This document shows, piece after piece, positions 8,987 to 18,284 of a DNA stretch of 64,000 nt. Position 1 is the first letter of the stretch. The number at the start of each line of letters is the position of its first letter. Position numbers and translations under genes: made by a program. Under the pieces are notes generated by a model that had not been told where the DNA came from, searched no databases, and saw only the letters and a list, made by a program, of their open reading frames with translations. This DNA is from Halorubrum vacuolatum (GTDB lineage Archaea > Halobacteriota > Halobacteria > Halobacteriales > Haloferacaceae): assembly GCF_900188065.1 (NCBI RefSeq), contig NZ_FZNQ01000001.1:372001-436000 (forward strand), given 5' to 3'.

Positions 8987-10476
8987 CGGACCCCGCCGTG
9001 TCCACCGCGCCCACCGCCTCGGATCCGGTTCCGAGCGAACGGCTCATCGGTGACCTCCCGAGACGGACGCCGCGGGAGGCGGCCGAGTTGATCCCCGAAC
9101 GTGCGACCCTGCTCGTCTCCGGGTTCGGCGGCGTCGGCTACCCGAAACTCGTCCCCGAGGCGCTGGCTGCGGGCGATCCACGGGAGCTGACGGTCGTCTC
9201 CGGCGGCGGCGTCGGCGACGAGATCGACCGCGACCTCGTCGAGTCCGGCGACATGCGTCGCCGCTATCCGTTCGTCCCGAACGAGCATGCCCGCGAGGCC
9301 GTCAACGAGGGGCGCGTGCAGTTTCACGACCGACACATCTCCCGGCTCGCCGACGAGGTCCGGTTCGGCGGCATCCGTGAGGGGATGGTCGGCGAGCGCG
9401 TCGCCGTCGTCGAGGCGGTCGCGGTCGGCCCGGATTGGCTCATTCCCTCCACCTCCATCGGTCACGCCCCCGCATACGTCGAAACCGCCGACCGGGTGAT
9501 CGTTGAGATGAACCGAGCACAGCCGCTCGAACTCGCCCGTGTCCACGACGTACACGTGCGTGCCGATCCGCCGAACCGGGAGCCGATCCCGCTGTCCGAT
9601 CCCCTCGACGAGACCGACGGCCCCGCGATCCGGTTCGACGCCGGGAAACTCGCCGCCGTCGTGAAGACGGATCGCGCGGACGATCCCTACGAGTTCCGGG
9701 AACCGTCCGCCGTCGACGAGACGATCGCCGAGAATCTCCGATCCTTTCTGGAGGTGGAGATCGGCCGCAATCCGATGCTCGCGTCGGCGGTCAACCTCCA
9801 GTTCGGCGTGGGAAGCCTCGGGAACGCCCTGATGGGCGCGCTCGCGGACATCGAGTTCGGCGACCGCGACGTGGCGTACGTCGGCGAGGTGGTGCAGGAC
9901 GGACTGCTTGATATGCTGGATGCCGGCGATCTTCGCGGTGCGAGCGCCACATCGCTGGCGCTGTCGGCGGAAGGACAGGAGCGGTTCTTCGAGAACGTCG
10001 CCGAGTATGCCGCGGACGTGGTGTTACGTCCCGCCGACATCTCGAACGCGCCGGAGCTGATCGACCGCTTCGGCGTCGTCGGCGTCAACAGCGCCGTCGA
10101 GGTCGACCTCTATGGCAACGTCAACGCCACCCACATTCGGGGAACCCACATCGTGAACGGGATCGGCGGCGGCGGGGACTTCTCACGGAACTGCCGGCTG
10201 GGGATCATCGCCCTCCCCTCAACGGCGGTCGACGGCGACGTGTCACGGATCGTGCCCGTGACGTCCCACGTCGATCACACCGAACACGACGCGAGCGTCG
10301 TCGTCACCGAACACGGCGTCGCCGACCTTCGCGGCAAATCGCCGCGTGAACGATCCGCGGCGCTCACGGCCGTCGCCGATCCGTCCTTTCAGGACGACCT
10401 CCGGGCGTATCGAGAACGCGCAGGCGAAGGAGGGAACACGCCACACGACCTCGGGTCCGCCCATTCATGGCAGTGA
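8983..10476 (+). CDS. Acetyl-CoA hydrolase / CoA-transferase family
   Basis: A 497-residue member of the Cat1/Ach1 family of CoA-transferases, which move CoA between acetate, succinate, propionate or butyrate, or hydrolyse acyl-CoA. Visible family features are VSGFGGVGYPKLVPEAL near residue 45, GEVVQDGLLDMLDAG with the likely catalytic glutamate in the middle, and the glycine-rich HIVNGIGGGGDFSRN near residue 390. The GTG start overlaps the MaoC stop and is preceded by GGAGG at 8971-8975, so translation is coupled. The exact acyl donor and acceptor cannot be told from sequence. Confidence 0.88.
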   Translation: MTDPAVSTAPTASDPVPSERLIGDLPRRTPREAAELIPERATLLVSGFGGVGYPKLVPEALAAGDPRELTVVSGGGVGDEIDRDLVESGDMRRRYPFVPNEHAREAVNEGRVQFHDRHISRLADEVRFGGIREGMVGERVAVVEAVAVGPDWLIPSTSIGHAPAYVETADRVIVEMNRAQPLELARVHDVHVRADPPNREPIPLSDPLDETDGPAIRFDAGKLAAVVKTDRADDPYEFREPSAVDETIAENLRSFLEVEIGRNPMLASAVNLQFGVGSLGNALMGALADIEFGDRDVAYVGEVVQDGLLDMLDAGDLRGASATSLALSAEGQERFFENVAEYAADVVLRPADISNAPELIDRFGVVGVNSAVEVDLYGNVNATHIRGTHIVNGIGGGGDFSRNCRLGIIALPSTAVDGDVSRIVPVTSHVDHTEHDASVVVTEHGVADLRGKSPRERSAALTAVADPSFQDDLRAYRERAGEGGNTPHDLGSAHSWQ

Positions 10477-10609
10477 TTTGAGTAGATCGGATATTCGTAA
10501 CACGATCGGATGTCTTAGCTCAAGGTTTCAAAAAAGGAACGAGCTCTGAAGTAGATCCGTAGAATACTCAGCGCAGAAGCAGATCATCATCGTTCGTGAC
10601 GATACGCTT

Positions 10610-10617
10610 TTGTATAT
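10610..10617 (+). promoter_or_regulatory. TATA-like box for the TAXI-TRAP operon
   Basis: TTGTATAT lies 22-29 bases before the ATG at 10639, consistent with a leaderless transcript. Confidence 0.5.
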
Positions 10618-10638
10618 CCGCCTGTTCGGAACGAACAC

Positions 10639-11682
10639 ATGTTAGATGGTGACAAGCCGACTCGGCGCGATGCGTTAAAGGCGATGGGCGCGATGGGCGT
10701 CGTCGGACTGGCTGGCTGTGCCGATGACGACGAATCGCACACATTCACGATCGCCGGCACGGCCAGCGGAAGTTCGACCCAGGCGGCGGCACAGGCGCTC
10801 GCCCGGGCGGCAGACGAACACAGCGACACGATCGACGTGACGGTCCAGGAGACCGGCGGATGGACGGCGAACGTCTACGACTACGACGCGGGCGAGTTCG
10901 AGACGATCGGCGTCGACACGAACTCGATGGCGAAGGCGTTCAACGACGAGGACCCCTTCGATGAGGAACCGGTCGACTCGCTCCCGCAGCAGGGGCCGCT
11001 TTTCACCAGCCTGGAGATGATCTGGGTGGCGATGGAGGGATCCGGAATCGAATCGACGGCCGACATCCGCGACGGCGGCTACACGATCTATCCGATCGAA
11101 CCCGGCTTCGGAACGCGACTCCTCACCGAGGAGGTATTCAGGACGGACGGCCTCTGGGACAACAACGACATCAACAACGAGGACACCGACGATATTCCCG
11201 GTGCCGTCGAGGAAGGCCGGGTGGACGCGCTCGCGGTGTACGGCTCGAACCGCGTCGACCTCGCCGGCTGGTGTCAGGAGGTCGACGTGCGAAGCGACGG
11301 ACAGCTCTACGTCATCGAGGCGGACGACCAGTTCCGCGAGGCGGTCGAGAGCGTCGACGGTGCCCGCGCCGACACGTACGAGCCGTACGGATGGCAGCAG
11401 GACGTGACCAGCGAGTTGGGCATCGACGAGGTGTTCAGCTGGATCCTCGACGGTATGTGGGCGTTCAGCCCGGACATCCCCGCGGAGGCGACATACGAGT
11501 ACACGCGGGTCATGCACGAGCACCACGAGACGATGCGCGAGTCGGACCCTACCGTGCTCGATTACACCGAGGGGCCCGAACAGTTGGCGGCAGCGGTCAA
11601 CCCGGACATCGAGGTCCACGCCGGCGTCGCCGAGTACTTCCAGGACATCGACATCTGGGACGACAGCTGGATGGAGGGATAG
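10639..11682 (+). CDS. TAXI-type TRAP transporter solute-binding lipoprotein
   Basis: Extracytoplasmic binding protein of a tripartite ATP-independent periplasmic-type transporter. The 347-residue precursor has twin arginines at 9-10, a hydrophobic stretch and a lipobox GLAGC with the lipidated Cys at 27, the usual haloarchaeal Tat-lipoprotein signal. FTIAGTASGSSTQAAAQALA and the following segment match the TAXI (TRAP-associated extracytoplasmic immunogenic) family. The fused permease gene follows 88 bases downstream. Substrates of TAXI systems are usually organic acids or amino acids; which one is unknown. Adjacent acyl-CoA genes hint at an organic acid. Confidence 0.9.
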   Translation: MLDGDKPTRRDALKAMGAMGVVGLAGCADDDESHTFTIAGTASGSSTQAAAQALARAADEHSDTIDVTVQETGGWTANVYDYDAGEFETIGVDTNSMAKAFNDEDPFDEEPVDSLPQQGPLFTSLEMIWVAMEGSGIESTADIRDGGYTIYPIEPGFGTRLLTEEVFRTDGLWDNNDINNEDTDDIPGAVEEGRVDALAVYGSNRVDLAGWCQEVDVRSDGQLYVIEADDQFREAVESVDGARADTYEPYGWQQDVTSELGIDEVFSWILDGMWAFSPDIPAEATYEYTRVMHEHHETMRESDPTVLDYTEGPEQLAAAVNPDIEVHAGVAEYFQDIDIWDDSWMEG

Positions 11683-11770
11683 GCGGTTCCGCAGCCGTTC
11701 GTCCACGGACGGTGAACGCCCCTTTCAGTATTACCGACATTCGAACGCACGCGGCCTATGAACGCTCTAC

Positions 11771-13903
11771 ATGGCAACCGATAGCGGCTCAGAACATGAC
11801 CCGACGGACGGTATCGACGAGGACTTAACGAAACACGACGTTGAACCCGAACTCGCCGATCGACCGATCGGCGAGGTCGCTCGTGAACGTCTCGCGTGGA
11901 GCGCGCTGAAGGAGCGTGCGACGATGAACTCGGTCCTCGGTGTCCTCTCGATCCCCTTCTGGGCCTATGTGATGTACATGTCACTCGGCGGGGCCTCCCG
12001 CGCGATGTTCGGGATCGGCTTCCTCGGCGGCATCCTGCTTTTGTACATCCACTCCGAACTCGCCGACAACGTCGGTGGCGGAACGAACTACATCGTTGAC
12101 GACCTGAAAACGCTGCTTTCCGAGCATCGCTCCGACGTGGCGATACTCTCCGTGTGTGCGGTCATCACCGTTATCACGACGGTGTACATGTTCACGAACG
12201 TCCTCCGACTCGTGGAGGGTGGTCGGGTCACCACGCCGGAGCTGGTGATGGCGGCCGCGTTCTCGCTCGTGATGATCTACCTCACGTGGCGGGCGTTCGG
12301 GATCACGTTCCTCGCGGTGGTGCTCGTCGGGATCGGCTACGGGCTCTTCGGCTGGATCATCCCGGGAACGCTCGGGCACACCGGCATCTCGGTCAACCGC
12401 ACGCTTCGGATCCTCGCGCTCGCCAACGACGGGTTCTTCGGCTTCCTGACCCAACTGACGGCGGCGTGGATCGCGTTGTTCCTGCTGTATGCGGGGATGT
12501 TACGGGCGTACGGGGCGTTCGACCTGATCCTGCGGGCGGCGGTCCGTGCGGCGAAGTACGTCGACTCCGGCGTCGCCCAGACGGCCGTCATCGCCAGCGC
12601 GGTCATCGGCTCGGTCAACGGGAGCCAGACCGCAAACGCCGGAATGACCGGCTCGTTCACGATCCCGATGATGAAAGAAAGCGGCGTCCGTGGCTCGACG
12701 GCCGGCGGCATCGAGTCAGTCGCCTCGACGACCGGACAGGTGCTTCCACCCGTGATGGGTGCCGGCGCGTTCGTGATGGCCTCGCTCATCACGGGCATCT
12801 CGTATCTCGACGTGATCGTTGCTGGGCTCATTCCCGCGGGGATCATGATGGTCGTCGTCGCGGTCGCCGTCCACTACGCGGCGGCCCCACAGATAGAGGA
12901 CCCGGAGATGACCGGACAGTTCGACTATCGGCTCACTCAAGGTGAACTCGCACTGGAGGGGATCAAATTCGGCGTTCCGCTTTTCGTCCTGATCTACCTG
13001 CTGGGCTTTCTGGGATACACGGTGATGACCTCGGCGTTCGTCACGGTCGTCACGATGGCATTCTTTGGCATCACGATCCCGACCGGCAAGGCCGCGTTCG
13101 ATACCCGTGATGCTCGCGTGACGTTCTGGCAGTTCGTCGATACGCTGCAACAGACGTTCAACGGGCTTCGTGGGGGCGTCGTCGTGCTCGCGCCCGTCGC
13201 GATCATTCTCGGTGCGATCAACGGCGTCGTCGACATCCTGCAGGCGACCGGCGTGCCGACGGCCGTTTCGTTGACCCTCATGTCGCTCTCCGGCGGGGTA
13301 TTGATCATCGCGGCGGTGATGGCGATGGGTATCTGTATCCTGCTCGGGCTCGGCATGCCGACGACGGCGGCGTACACGGTCGTCGCGCTCCTCGTCGCGC
13401 CGACGCTTATCAACCAGTTCTTCCTCCCCGAGTTCTCCGCGCACTTTTTCGTCTTCTACGCGGCGATACTTGCGGGGTTAACGCCGCCGATCGCGACCTG
13501 TGTGGCGGTCGCCTGTTCGATCGCGGGGTCGGACTTCTGGGAGACCTGTTTCGAAGCGGTGAAGATCTCCGCGCCGCTTTTCATCCTCCCGTTCTCGTTC
13601 ATCTATCACCCCGGCATCGTCGATCACGGCGGCGAGTTCACCACGAGCGTGCTGCTCACCTCGGCGATCATCCTCGCGGGCTCGCTGATCATCATCCACG
13701 GGCTTAACTACCGCTTCGATCTCGGGCGTGCGCCCGCACTCGGCCTCCGAGCCGTCTTCTTCTCGCTCGGGGTCACCATCATGGTCTTCCCCGACCAGAT
13801 GGTCCAGCTGGGCGCGCTCGGCGTCGCGACGTTCCTCTACCTGACGCAGGCGGCGGTCGGGCAGTCGTCGCCGCTCGACCGGCTGCGGTCGATCGCGCGA
13901 TAA
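11771..13903 (+). CDS. TRAP transporter permease, DctQ-DctM fused
   Basis: A 710-residue membrane protein with roughly 17-19 hydrophobic segments. The fused form carries the small DctQ-like part in the first third and the large DctM-like part after it, shown by NGSQTANAGMTGSFTIPMMK near residue 300 and GLGMPTTAAYTVVALLVAP near residue 535. It would use a sodium gradient to import the substrate bound by the preceding lipoprotein. Fusion of Q and M is normal for TAXI systems, so the transporter is complete with two genes. The first 50 residues are charged and cytoplasmic. Confidence 0.93.
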   Translation: MATDSGSEHDPTDGIDEDLTKHDVEPELADRPIGEVARERLAWSALKERATMNSVLGVLSIPFWAYVMYMSLGGASRAMFGIGFLGGILLLYIHSELADNVGGGTNYIVDDLKTLLSEHRSDVAILSVCAVITVITTVYMFTNVLRLVEGGRVTTPELVMAAAFSLVMIYLTWRAFGITFLAVVLVGIGYGLFGWIIPGTLGHTGISVNRTLRILALANDGFFGFLTQLTAAWIALFLLYAGMLRAYGAFDLILRAAVRAAKYVDSGVAQTAVIASAVIGSVNGSQTANAGMTGSFTIPMMKESGVRGSTAGGIESVASTTGQVLPPVMGAGAFVMASLITGISYLDVIVAGLIPAGIMMVVVAVAVHYAAAPQIEDPEMTGQFDYRLTQGELALEGIKFGVPLFVLIYLLGFLGYTVMTSAFVTVVTMAFFGITIPTGKAAFDTRDARVTFWQFVDTLQQTFNGLRGGVVVLAPVAIILGAINGVVDILQATGVPTAVSLTLMSLSGGVLIIAAVMAMGICILLGLGMPTTAAYTVVALLVAPTLINQFFLPEFSAHFFVFYAAILAGLTPPIATCVAVACSIAGSDFWETCFEAVKISAPLFILPFSFIYHPGIVDHGGEFTTSVLLTSAIILAGSLIIIHGLNYRFDLGRAPALGLRAVFFSLGVTIMVFPDQMVQLGALGVATFLYLTQAAVGQSSPLDRLRSIAR

Positions 13904-14025
13904 CCGAGGTAATCGCACACCGCCTTTGTAGACGAACCCGTCGCTGCGCCCTCAGTCCCCTCGACGCGTTTCCACCTTGCCGAGAGCCGACCGCTTATCC
14001 CCCGGCCGTGAAACCGGAACGGTAG

Positions 14026-15219
14026 ATGGACCGGTCCTACTGGCGGACGGTTTCGTTGGTCACCCTGTGGCAGGTGTCCGCCAGCATCTGTTATTACACC
14101 GTCTTCGCCGCCACGCCGTTCTTCAGGGACGCGTTCGGGCTCTCCCGGTTCGAGGTCGGGATCGTCGTGACGACGCTCACGCTCGGATATGCGATCTTCC
14201 TCCTGCCGGTCGGCGCGCTCACCGACCGGGTCGGCGAGCGACGGACCCTCTCGCTCGGGCTCGTCGGGCTCGGTGCCGGGGTGGTCCTCGTCGCCGGCGC
14301 ACCCACCTATGCGCTGTTGCTCGCGGCGGTCTTCCTGCTCGGCTCGATCTACAGTACGGCGATGCCGGGGACGAACAAGGCGGTGTACGACGCGATCGAG
14401 CCCGGCAGACAGAACACCGCGATGGGGATCAAACAGGTCGGCGTCACCGGCGGCAGCGGGATCAGTGCCCTGCTCGTCACGGGCCTTGCAGGGGTCTTCT
14501 TCTGGCAGATCGGCTTTCTCATCGCCGGCGTCGTCGCCGTCGCCGTCGCCATCCTCTTTTACCTCGCCTACTCCGGCAACGAGGGCGGGGCGACGACGCT
14601 GCCGGACTTCCGCGGGTTAGCGAGCAATCGTCCGTACATGCTGTTGGCGTCCGCCGGCGTCTTTCTCGGGGCGGCGCTTTTCACCACGACGGGGTACACG
14701 GTGTTATATATGGAGGAGTCGATCGGGTCGACGGTCGCGTTCGGCGGGGTCGTCCTCGCGGCGGTCCAGCTGTTCGGCAGCCTCGGGCGACTGCTCGGCG
14801 GCTGGCTCGCCGACGTGCTGCCCGGCGAACCACGCAGCAGGATCGGCGGCATCCTCATCGTCCAGACGCTCGCGAGCGTCGTCCTCTTCGTGGCCGTCAC
14901 GGCGGCCAGCACGGAGACCGGAGCGGCGCTCGCCTTCTCGCTGCTCGGCTTCTTCGTGCTCGGGTATACCGGCGTCTACTACTCCTGTATGGCGACGCTC
15001 GTTCCCGCCTCGGAGATGGGCAGCGCCACCGCCGGCTGCCAGCTGGCGTTGACCGCCGGGGCGCTCGTCGCGCCGCCGGCGTTCGGCTATCTCGCGGACA
15101 CCGTCGACTATCGGACGGCGTGGCTGCTGCTCGCGGCGGGCTGTCTCGTCGCCGCCGCGTTGCTTGTCGTCGTCATCAGGACGGATCCGCCGGTCGAGAA
15201 GGTCGCCATGATGGAGTGA
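14026..15219 (+). CDS. Major facilitator superfamily transporter
   Basis: A 397-residue protein with about 12 hydrophobic segments. The loop after segment 2 reads GALTDRVGERRTLSLG, the MFS signature GxxxDRxGxR. It begins MDRSYWRTVSLVTLWQ and ends in a short polar tail. The closest type by overall look is the group of prokaryotic MFS permeases for organic anions or efflux, but the substrate cannot be assigned. It lies 122 bases after the TRAP permease on the same strand and could be its own unit. Confidence 0.9.
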   Translation: MDRSYWRTVSLVTLWQVSASICYYTVFAATPFFRDAFGLSRFEVGIVVTTLTLGYAIFLLPVGALTDRVGERRTLSLGLVGLGAGVVLVAGAPTYALLLAAVFLLGSIYSTAMPGTNKAVYDAIEPGRQNTAMGIKQVGVTGGSGISALLVTGLAGVFFWQIGFLIAGVVAVAVAILFYLAYSGNEGGATTLPDFRGLASNRPYMLLASAGVFLGAALFTTTGYTVLYMEESIGSTVAFGGVVLAAVQLFGSLGRLLGGWLADVLPGEPRSRIGGILIVQTLASVVLFVAVTAASTETGAALAFSLLGFFVLGYTGVYYSCMATLVPASEMGSATAGCQLALTAGALVAPPAFGYLADTVDYRTAWLLLAAGCLVAAALLVVVIRTDPPVEKVAMME

Positions 15220-15247
15220 CCGCCGCGCCCGCACTGCCGTCCAGTGC

Positions 15248-15622
15248 CTACTCGATCCGCTCGACGAGTTCGAGGACGTATCCGTCCGGATCCGCAAGGA
15301 AGGCGACCCGCCGACCGATGTGCTCCATCGTCGTCGGTTCCTCGTGGACGGGCGGATCCGCCCGCTCCGTGAGCCGCTCGAATGTCTCGTCGACGTCGGC
15401 CACGCCGACGGCGACGTGGTCTACCGTTCCCGGATCGATCGCCGGCCCACCGTCCGGATCGTATTTAAATTGGAACTCGGCGTGTTCCCCGCCGATATAG
15501 ACGTTCTCGACCCCGTCGCCGCCGGTGAACGACCAGTTTTCCGTGAGCCCAAGCGCGTCGACATAGAACTCCCGGGTGCGATCGATATCCGAGACCCACA
15601 GCGCGGCGTGTATCACGTCCAT
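15248..15622 (-). CDS. VOC (glyoxalase/dioxygenase-fold) protein
   Basis: A 124-residue vicinal-oxygen-chelate protein made of two beta-alpha-beta-beta-beta halves: MDVIHAALWVSDIDRTREFYV at the start and VDHVAVGVADVDETFERL in the middle, ending FLADPDGYVLELVERIE. Metal ligands typical of glyoxalase I are visible as His (IHAALWV), Glu (EFQFKYD), His (VDHVAVG) and Glu (LELVE). It is probably a lactoylglutathione-lyase-like enzyme, yet haloarchaea lack glutathione, so the true thiol or substrate is unknown. The ATG at 15622 is chosen over 15637, since homologues begin at MDxIHxA. Confidence 0.85.
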   Translation of the reverse strand: MDVIHAALWVSDIDRTREFYVDALGLTENWSFTGGDGVENVYIGGEHAEFQFKYDPDGGPAIDPGTVDHVAVGVADVDETFERLTERADPPVHEEPTTMEHIGRRVAFLADPDGYVLELVERIE

Positions 15623-15696
15623 GGATCGTCCCCTCACGCCGAAGGGTTAGTCGTTGCGGCGGACCCGTCCCGGGAACGGGGAAACCAGTCATCGCA

Positions 15697-15703
15697 CTTA
15701 ATA
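15697..15703 (+). promoter_or_regulatory. TATA-like box for the UspA gene
   Basis: CTTAATA lies 24-30 bases before the ATG at 15727, indicating leaderless transcription. Confidence 0.45.
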
Positions 15704-15726
15704 GACGACACGATAGACCATGCGGT

Positions 15727-16167
15727 ATGTACCGCGTATTGTTGCCGATCGATATCGACGAGGATCGGGCCCGCTCGCAGGTGTCGCTGCTTGAGTCGTT
15801 GCCGGGATCGATCGAGGAGATCGAGGTGGTGCTGCTTCACGTCTACGAACAGGTCGATACGCCGGCCGATGAGGCCGGATCCGCGGTCATCGAGGAGATC
15901 AACGAGTCGATCGTCGAACTGCAGGGACGGCCCGAGTCGGTCGATGCCGTCGAGGAGGAACTCGACGCGCTCGGTGTCGATCACACCCTCATCGAACACG
16001 TCGGCGATCCGTCTGACGGGATCCTCACGGTGGCAGACGAGGAGGACGTCGACGCGATCGTGTTGGGGCTGCGCAAGCGCTCACCGGTCGGCAAGGCGCT
16101 GTTCGGCAGCGTCAGCCAGACGGTTATCCTGAACGCCGACCGGCCGGTGTTCCTCGGGAAACCGTAG
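15727..16167 (+). CDS. Universal stress protein (UspA family)
   Basis: A 146-residue single-domain Usp protein starting MYRVLLPIDIDEDRARSQV. The C-terminal region VDAIVLGLRKRSPVGKALFGSVSQTVILNADRPVF corresponds to the family G2xG9G(S/T) nucleotide-binding motif, here in a slightly altered form. It is short and soluble. Usp proteins bind ATP or act in stress tolerance; haloarchaea carry dozens, so no specific role can be given. It is a single gene with its own promoter. Confidence 0.88.
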   Translation: MYRVLLPIDIDEDRARSQVSLLESLPGSIEEIEVVLLHVYEQVDTPADEAGSAVIEEINESIVELQGRPESVDAVEEELDALGVDHTLIEHVGDPSDGILTVADEEDVDAIVLGLRKRSPVGKALFGSVSQTVILNADRPVFLGKP

Positions 16168-16241
16168 CACGCCCGGGCGTCATCTCTCGCCCGGATCGGC
16201 GAGTCGAAACGACCAATCGCCTCGGCCACGGAGTTCGTCCA

Positions 16242-17444
16242 ATGAAGGCGATTAAAGACAGCGTCCACGGGCACGTCCGACTGGATCCCGTCGCCGCCGA
16301 CCTGCTCGAGACGCCCGCCTTTCAGCGGCTCCGACACATCAAACAGCTCTCCACCGTCCGACTCGTGTTCCCCTCCGCGAACCACACCCGTTTCGAGCAC
16401 AGCTTGGGCGTCTATCACCTCGCGACCCGGGCGCTTCGGGGACTCGCACTCGATGACGACACGGCCGCACACGTCCGCGCGGCCGCCCTGCTACACGACA
16501 TCGGACATGGGCCCTACGGCCACCAGACCGAGGGGATCATCCATCGTGAGACGGGCGCGGATCACGACGACATCGGCTGGCTCATCACGGATCCCGACCG
16601 GGAGGTGACCCAGGTGCTCGAAGCGAACGGGCTCAACCCCGATCGCGTCGCCTCCCTCGTCGCCGGGGAGGGCGGGGTCGGCGCGCTCGTCTCCGGCGAG
16701 CTCGACGTCGACCGCATGGACTACCTCGTCCGTGACGCCCATCACACGGGCGTTCCGTACGGCTCCGTCGACGTCGGTCGACTCGTGAACGAACTTCGTC
16801 TGCTCGGCGGGACCCCGACAGGCACCACGTCCGCAGATACCGCCGACCTCGTGCTCGCCGAGGGCAACGTCGCGACCGCAGAGAGCCTGCTCGTCGCCCG
16901 GTCGTTGATGAACGCCGTGGTCTACCGACATCACGTCTCGCGTGTCGCGGGCGCGATGCTCGAACGGGCCTGTGAACGGCTTCTCGCCTCGACTGACCGC
17001 TCGATCCGGGAGTTTCGCCGGATGGCCGACCACGACCTGCTCGTCGCGCTTGGCGAGTCGGTGCCTGAACTCGGGCGGCGGATCGAACGACGCGACCTGT
17101 ATAAACGGGCCGTCTGGGTCGGGCTCGGCGACGTGCCGGCGGGAACGGTCGACGCCGGCCACGCCGAGGAGCGTGCGGCCGAACGGGAGATCGCCGAGCG
17201 CCTCGGGCTCGACGCCCACGCGGTCATCGTCGACGTGCCCAAGCGACCGGGGTTAAAGGAGGCCGCCTCGACCGTCATCGTCGATGGGGTACCACAGCGG
17301 TTGGAGGACGCCTCGGAACTCGTCTCCGCGCTTCGTGCGGCCGAACGTCGGCGGTGGCGGCTCGGGGTCTACTGTCCGGGCGAACACGTCGATGCCGTTC
17401 ACGAGGTCGCCCGCGAGGTGCTCGGGATACGCGGCGGGCGGTGA
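16242..17444 (+). CDS. HD-domain metal-dependent phosphohydrolase
   Basis: A 400-residue protein of the COG1078/SAMHD1-like family of HD phosphohydrolases. The N-terminal part holds all metal ligands: HTRFEHSLGVYHLA near residue 48 and AALLHDIGHGPYGHQTEG near residue 85, then DVDRMDYLVRDAHHTGVPYG near residue 155. Many relatives are dNTP triphosphohydrolases. The first residues MKAIKDSVHGHV are typical of the family. The C-terminal 150 residues are poorly conserved. The next gene is convergent. A role in nucleotide pool control is likely by family, but not proven. Confidence 0.9.
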   Translation: MKAIKDSVHGHVRLDPVAADLLETPAFQRLRHIKQLSTVRLVFPSANHTRFEHSLGVYHLATRALRGLALDDDTAAHVRAAALLHDIGHGPYGHQTEGIIHRETGADHDDIGWLITDPDREVTQVLEANGLNPDRVASLVAGEGGVGALVSGELDVDRMDYLVRDAHHTGVPYGSVDVGRLVNELRLLGGTPTGTTSADTADLVLAEGNVATAESLLVARSLMNAVVYRHHVSRVAGAMLERACERLLASTDRSIREFRRMADHDLLVALGESVPELGRRIERRDLYKRAVWVGLGDVPAGTVDAGHAEERAAEREIAERLGLDAHAVIVDVPKRPGLKEAASTVIVDGVPQRLEDASELVSALRAAERRRWRLGVYCPGEHVDAVHEVAREVLGIRGGR

Positions 17445-17458
17445 TCGGTGCGTCGGCA

Positions 17459-17902
17459 TCACTCCCGCAACGCGACGGCCTCGCGTCCGAAGCGCCCTCC
17501 CTCGGACGTCCAGCGCCACGAACCGACGAACGGCGCGCCGTCAAGTGCGCAGATGACGTACGAGTAGCCGTCCCACGTCGCCCGCTCGACATCGGTCCCG
17601 CTCGGATTCGGGCCGCCCGCGGGGTGTGAGTGATAGAAGCCGACGACGGACAGCCCCTCGGCCTCCACGCGTTCGATCGTCGAAAACAACTCCGTCGGGT
17701 CGATAGCGTAGCGCGTGCGAGGATGTTCGGCGACGTTTTCGGTTCGATGAGCCGCCTCGACGATCGAGTCCTCGGTATCGAAGGTGCCGGCGAGGACGCC
17801 ACACACCTCCGCTGGAGCGCCGTCCGTGGCGTGTGTGACGACCGCGTCGTAGGCGGCGCGTTCGAAGGTGATCACACCCGATCGAAGGACCCTGTCGGGC
17901 AT
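17459..17902 (-). CDS. JAMM/MPN+ metalloprotease, probable desampylase
   Basis: A 147-residue protein with the full JAMM zinc site: Glu32 in AEVCGVLAG, His91 and His93 in FYHSHPAGG, Ser101 and Asp104 in PSGTD, fitting H-S-H-x7-S-x2-D. Haloferax HvJAMM1 of almost the same size removes SAMP ubiquitin-like modifiers from proteins and MoaE, so this is its likely counterpart. It would be cytosolic and zinc-dependent. It is convergent with the HD gene and lies upstream of a thioredoxin gene on the same strand, 37 bases apart in transcription order reversed. Confidence 0.85.
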   Translation of the reverse strand: MPDRVLRSGVITFERAAYDAVVTHATDGAPAEVCGVLAGTFDTEDSIVEAAHRTENVAEHPRTRYAIDPTELFSTIERVEAEGLSVVGFYHSHPAGGPNPSGTDVERATWDGYSYVICALDGAPFVGSWRWTSEGGRFGREAVALRE

Positions 17903-17939
17903 AAAAGGACGCCGAGCGTGTGACGACGGACGTGCCGCT

Positions 17940-18284
17940 TCAGGCGGTGTGGTCGGCGATCATCGACGACAGATCGGCTTCCGACTGGACGCCGACGGCC
18001 CGCTCGACCTGCTCGCCATCCGCGAACAACAGGATGGTTGGGATCCCACGCACGCCGAAGCGGGAGGCGAGTCCCTGGAAGTGGTCGACGTTGACCTTCA
18101 CCACCGCCGCGGCCGTTCCGGCCGCGAGCGACTCGATCGTTGGCTCCATCATCTTGCACGGTCCACACCAATCCGCGTAGAAGTCGACGAGGACCACGTC
18201 GTGATCATCAAGGAGATCTTCGAACAGATCCTCGCTTTCGAGTTCGATGTACTCGCTTGGGGCCGCATCCGTGGATGAGCTCAT
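17940..18284 (-). CDS. trxA: Thioredoxin
   Basis: A 114-residue thioredoxin with the redox site in VDFYADWCGPCKMMEPTIE near residue 40 and the cis-proline region RGIPTILLFADG. A 25-residue acidic N-terminal leader (MSSSTDAAPSEYIELESED) precedes the fold. It would reduce disulfides using the thioredoxin reductase, one candidate being the trxB at 48729. The JAMM gene lies 37 bases downstream on the same strand and could be cotranscribed. The upstream AT-rich patch at 18322-18331 may hold its promoter. Confidence 0.93.
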   Translation of the reverse strand: MSSSTDAAPSEYIELESEDLFEDLLDDHDVVLVDFYADWCGPCKMMEPTIESLAAGTAAAVVKVNVDHFQGLASRFGVRGIPTILLFADGEQVERAVGVQSEADLSSMIADHTA

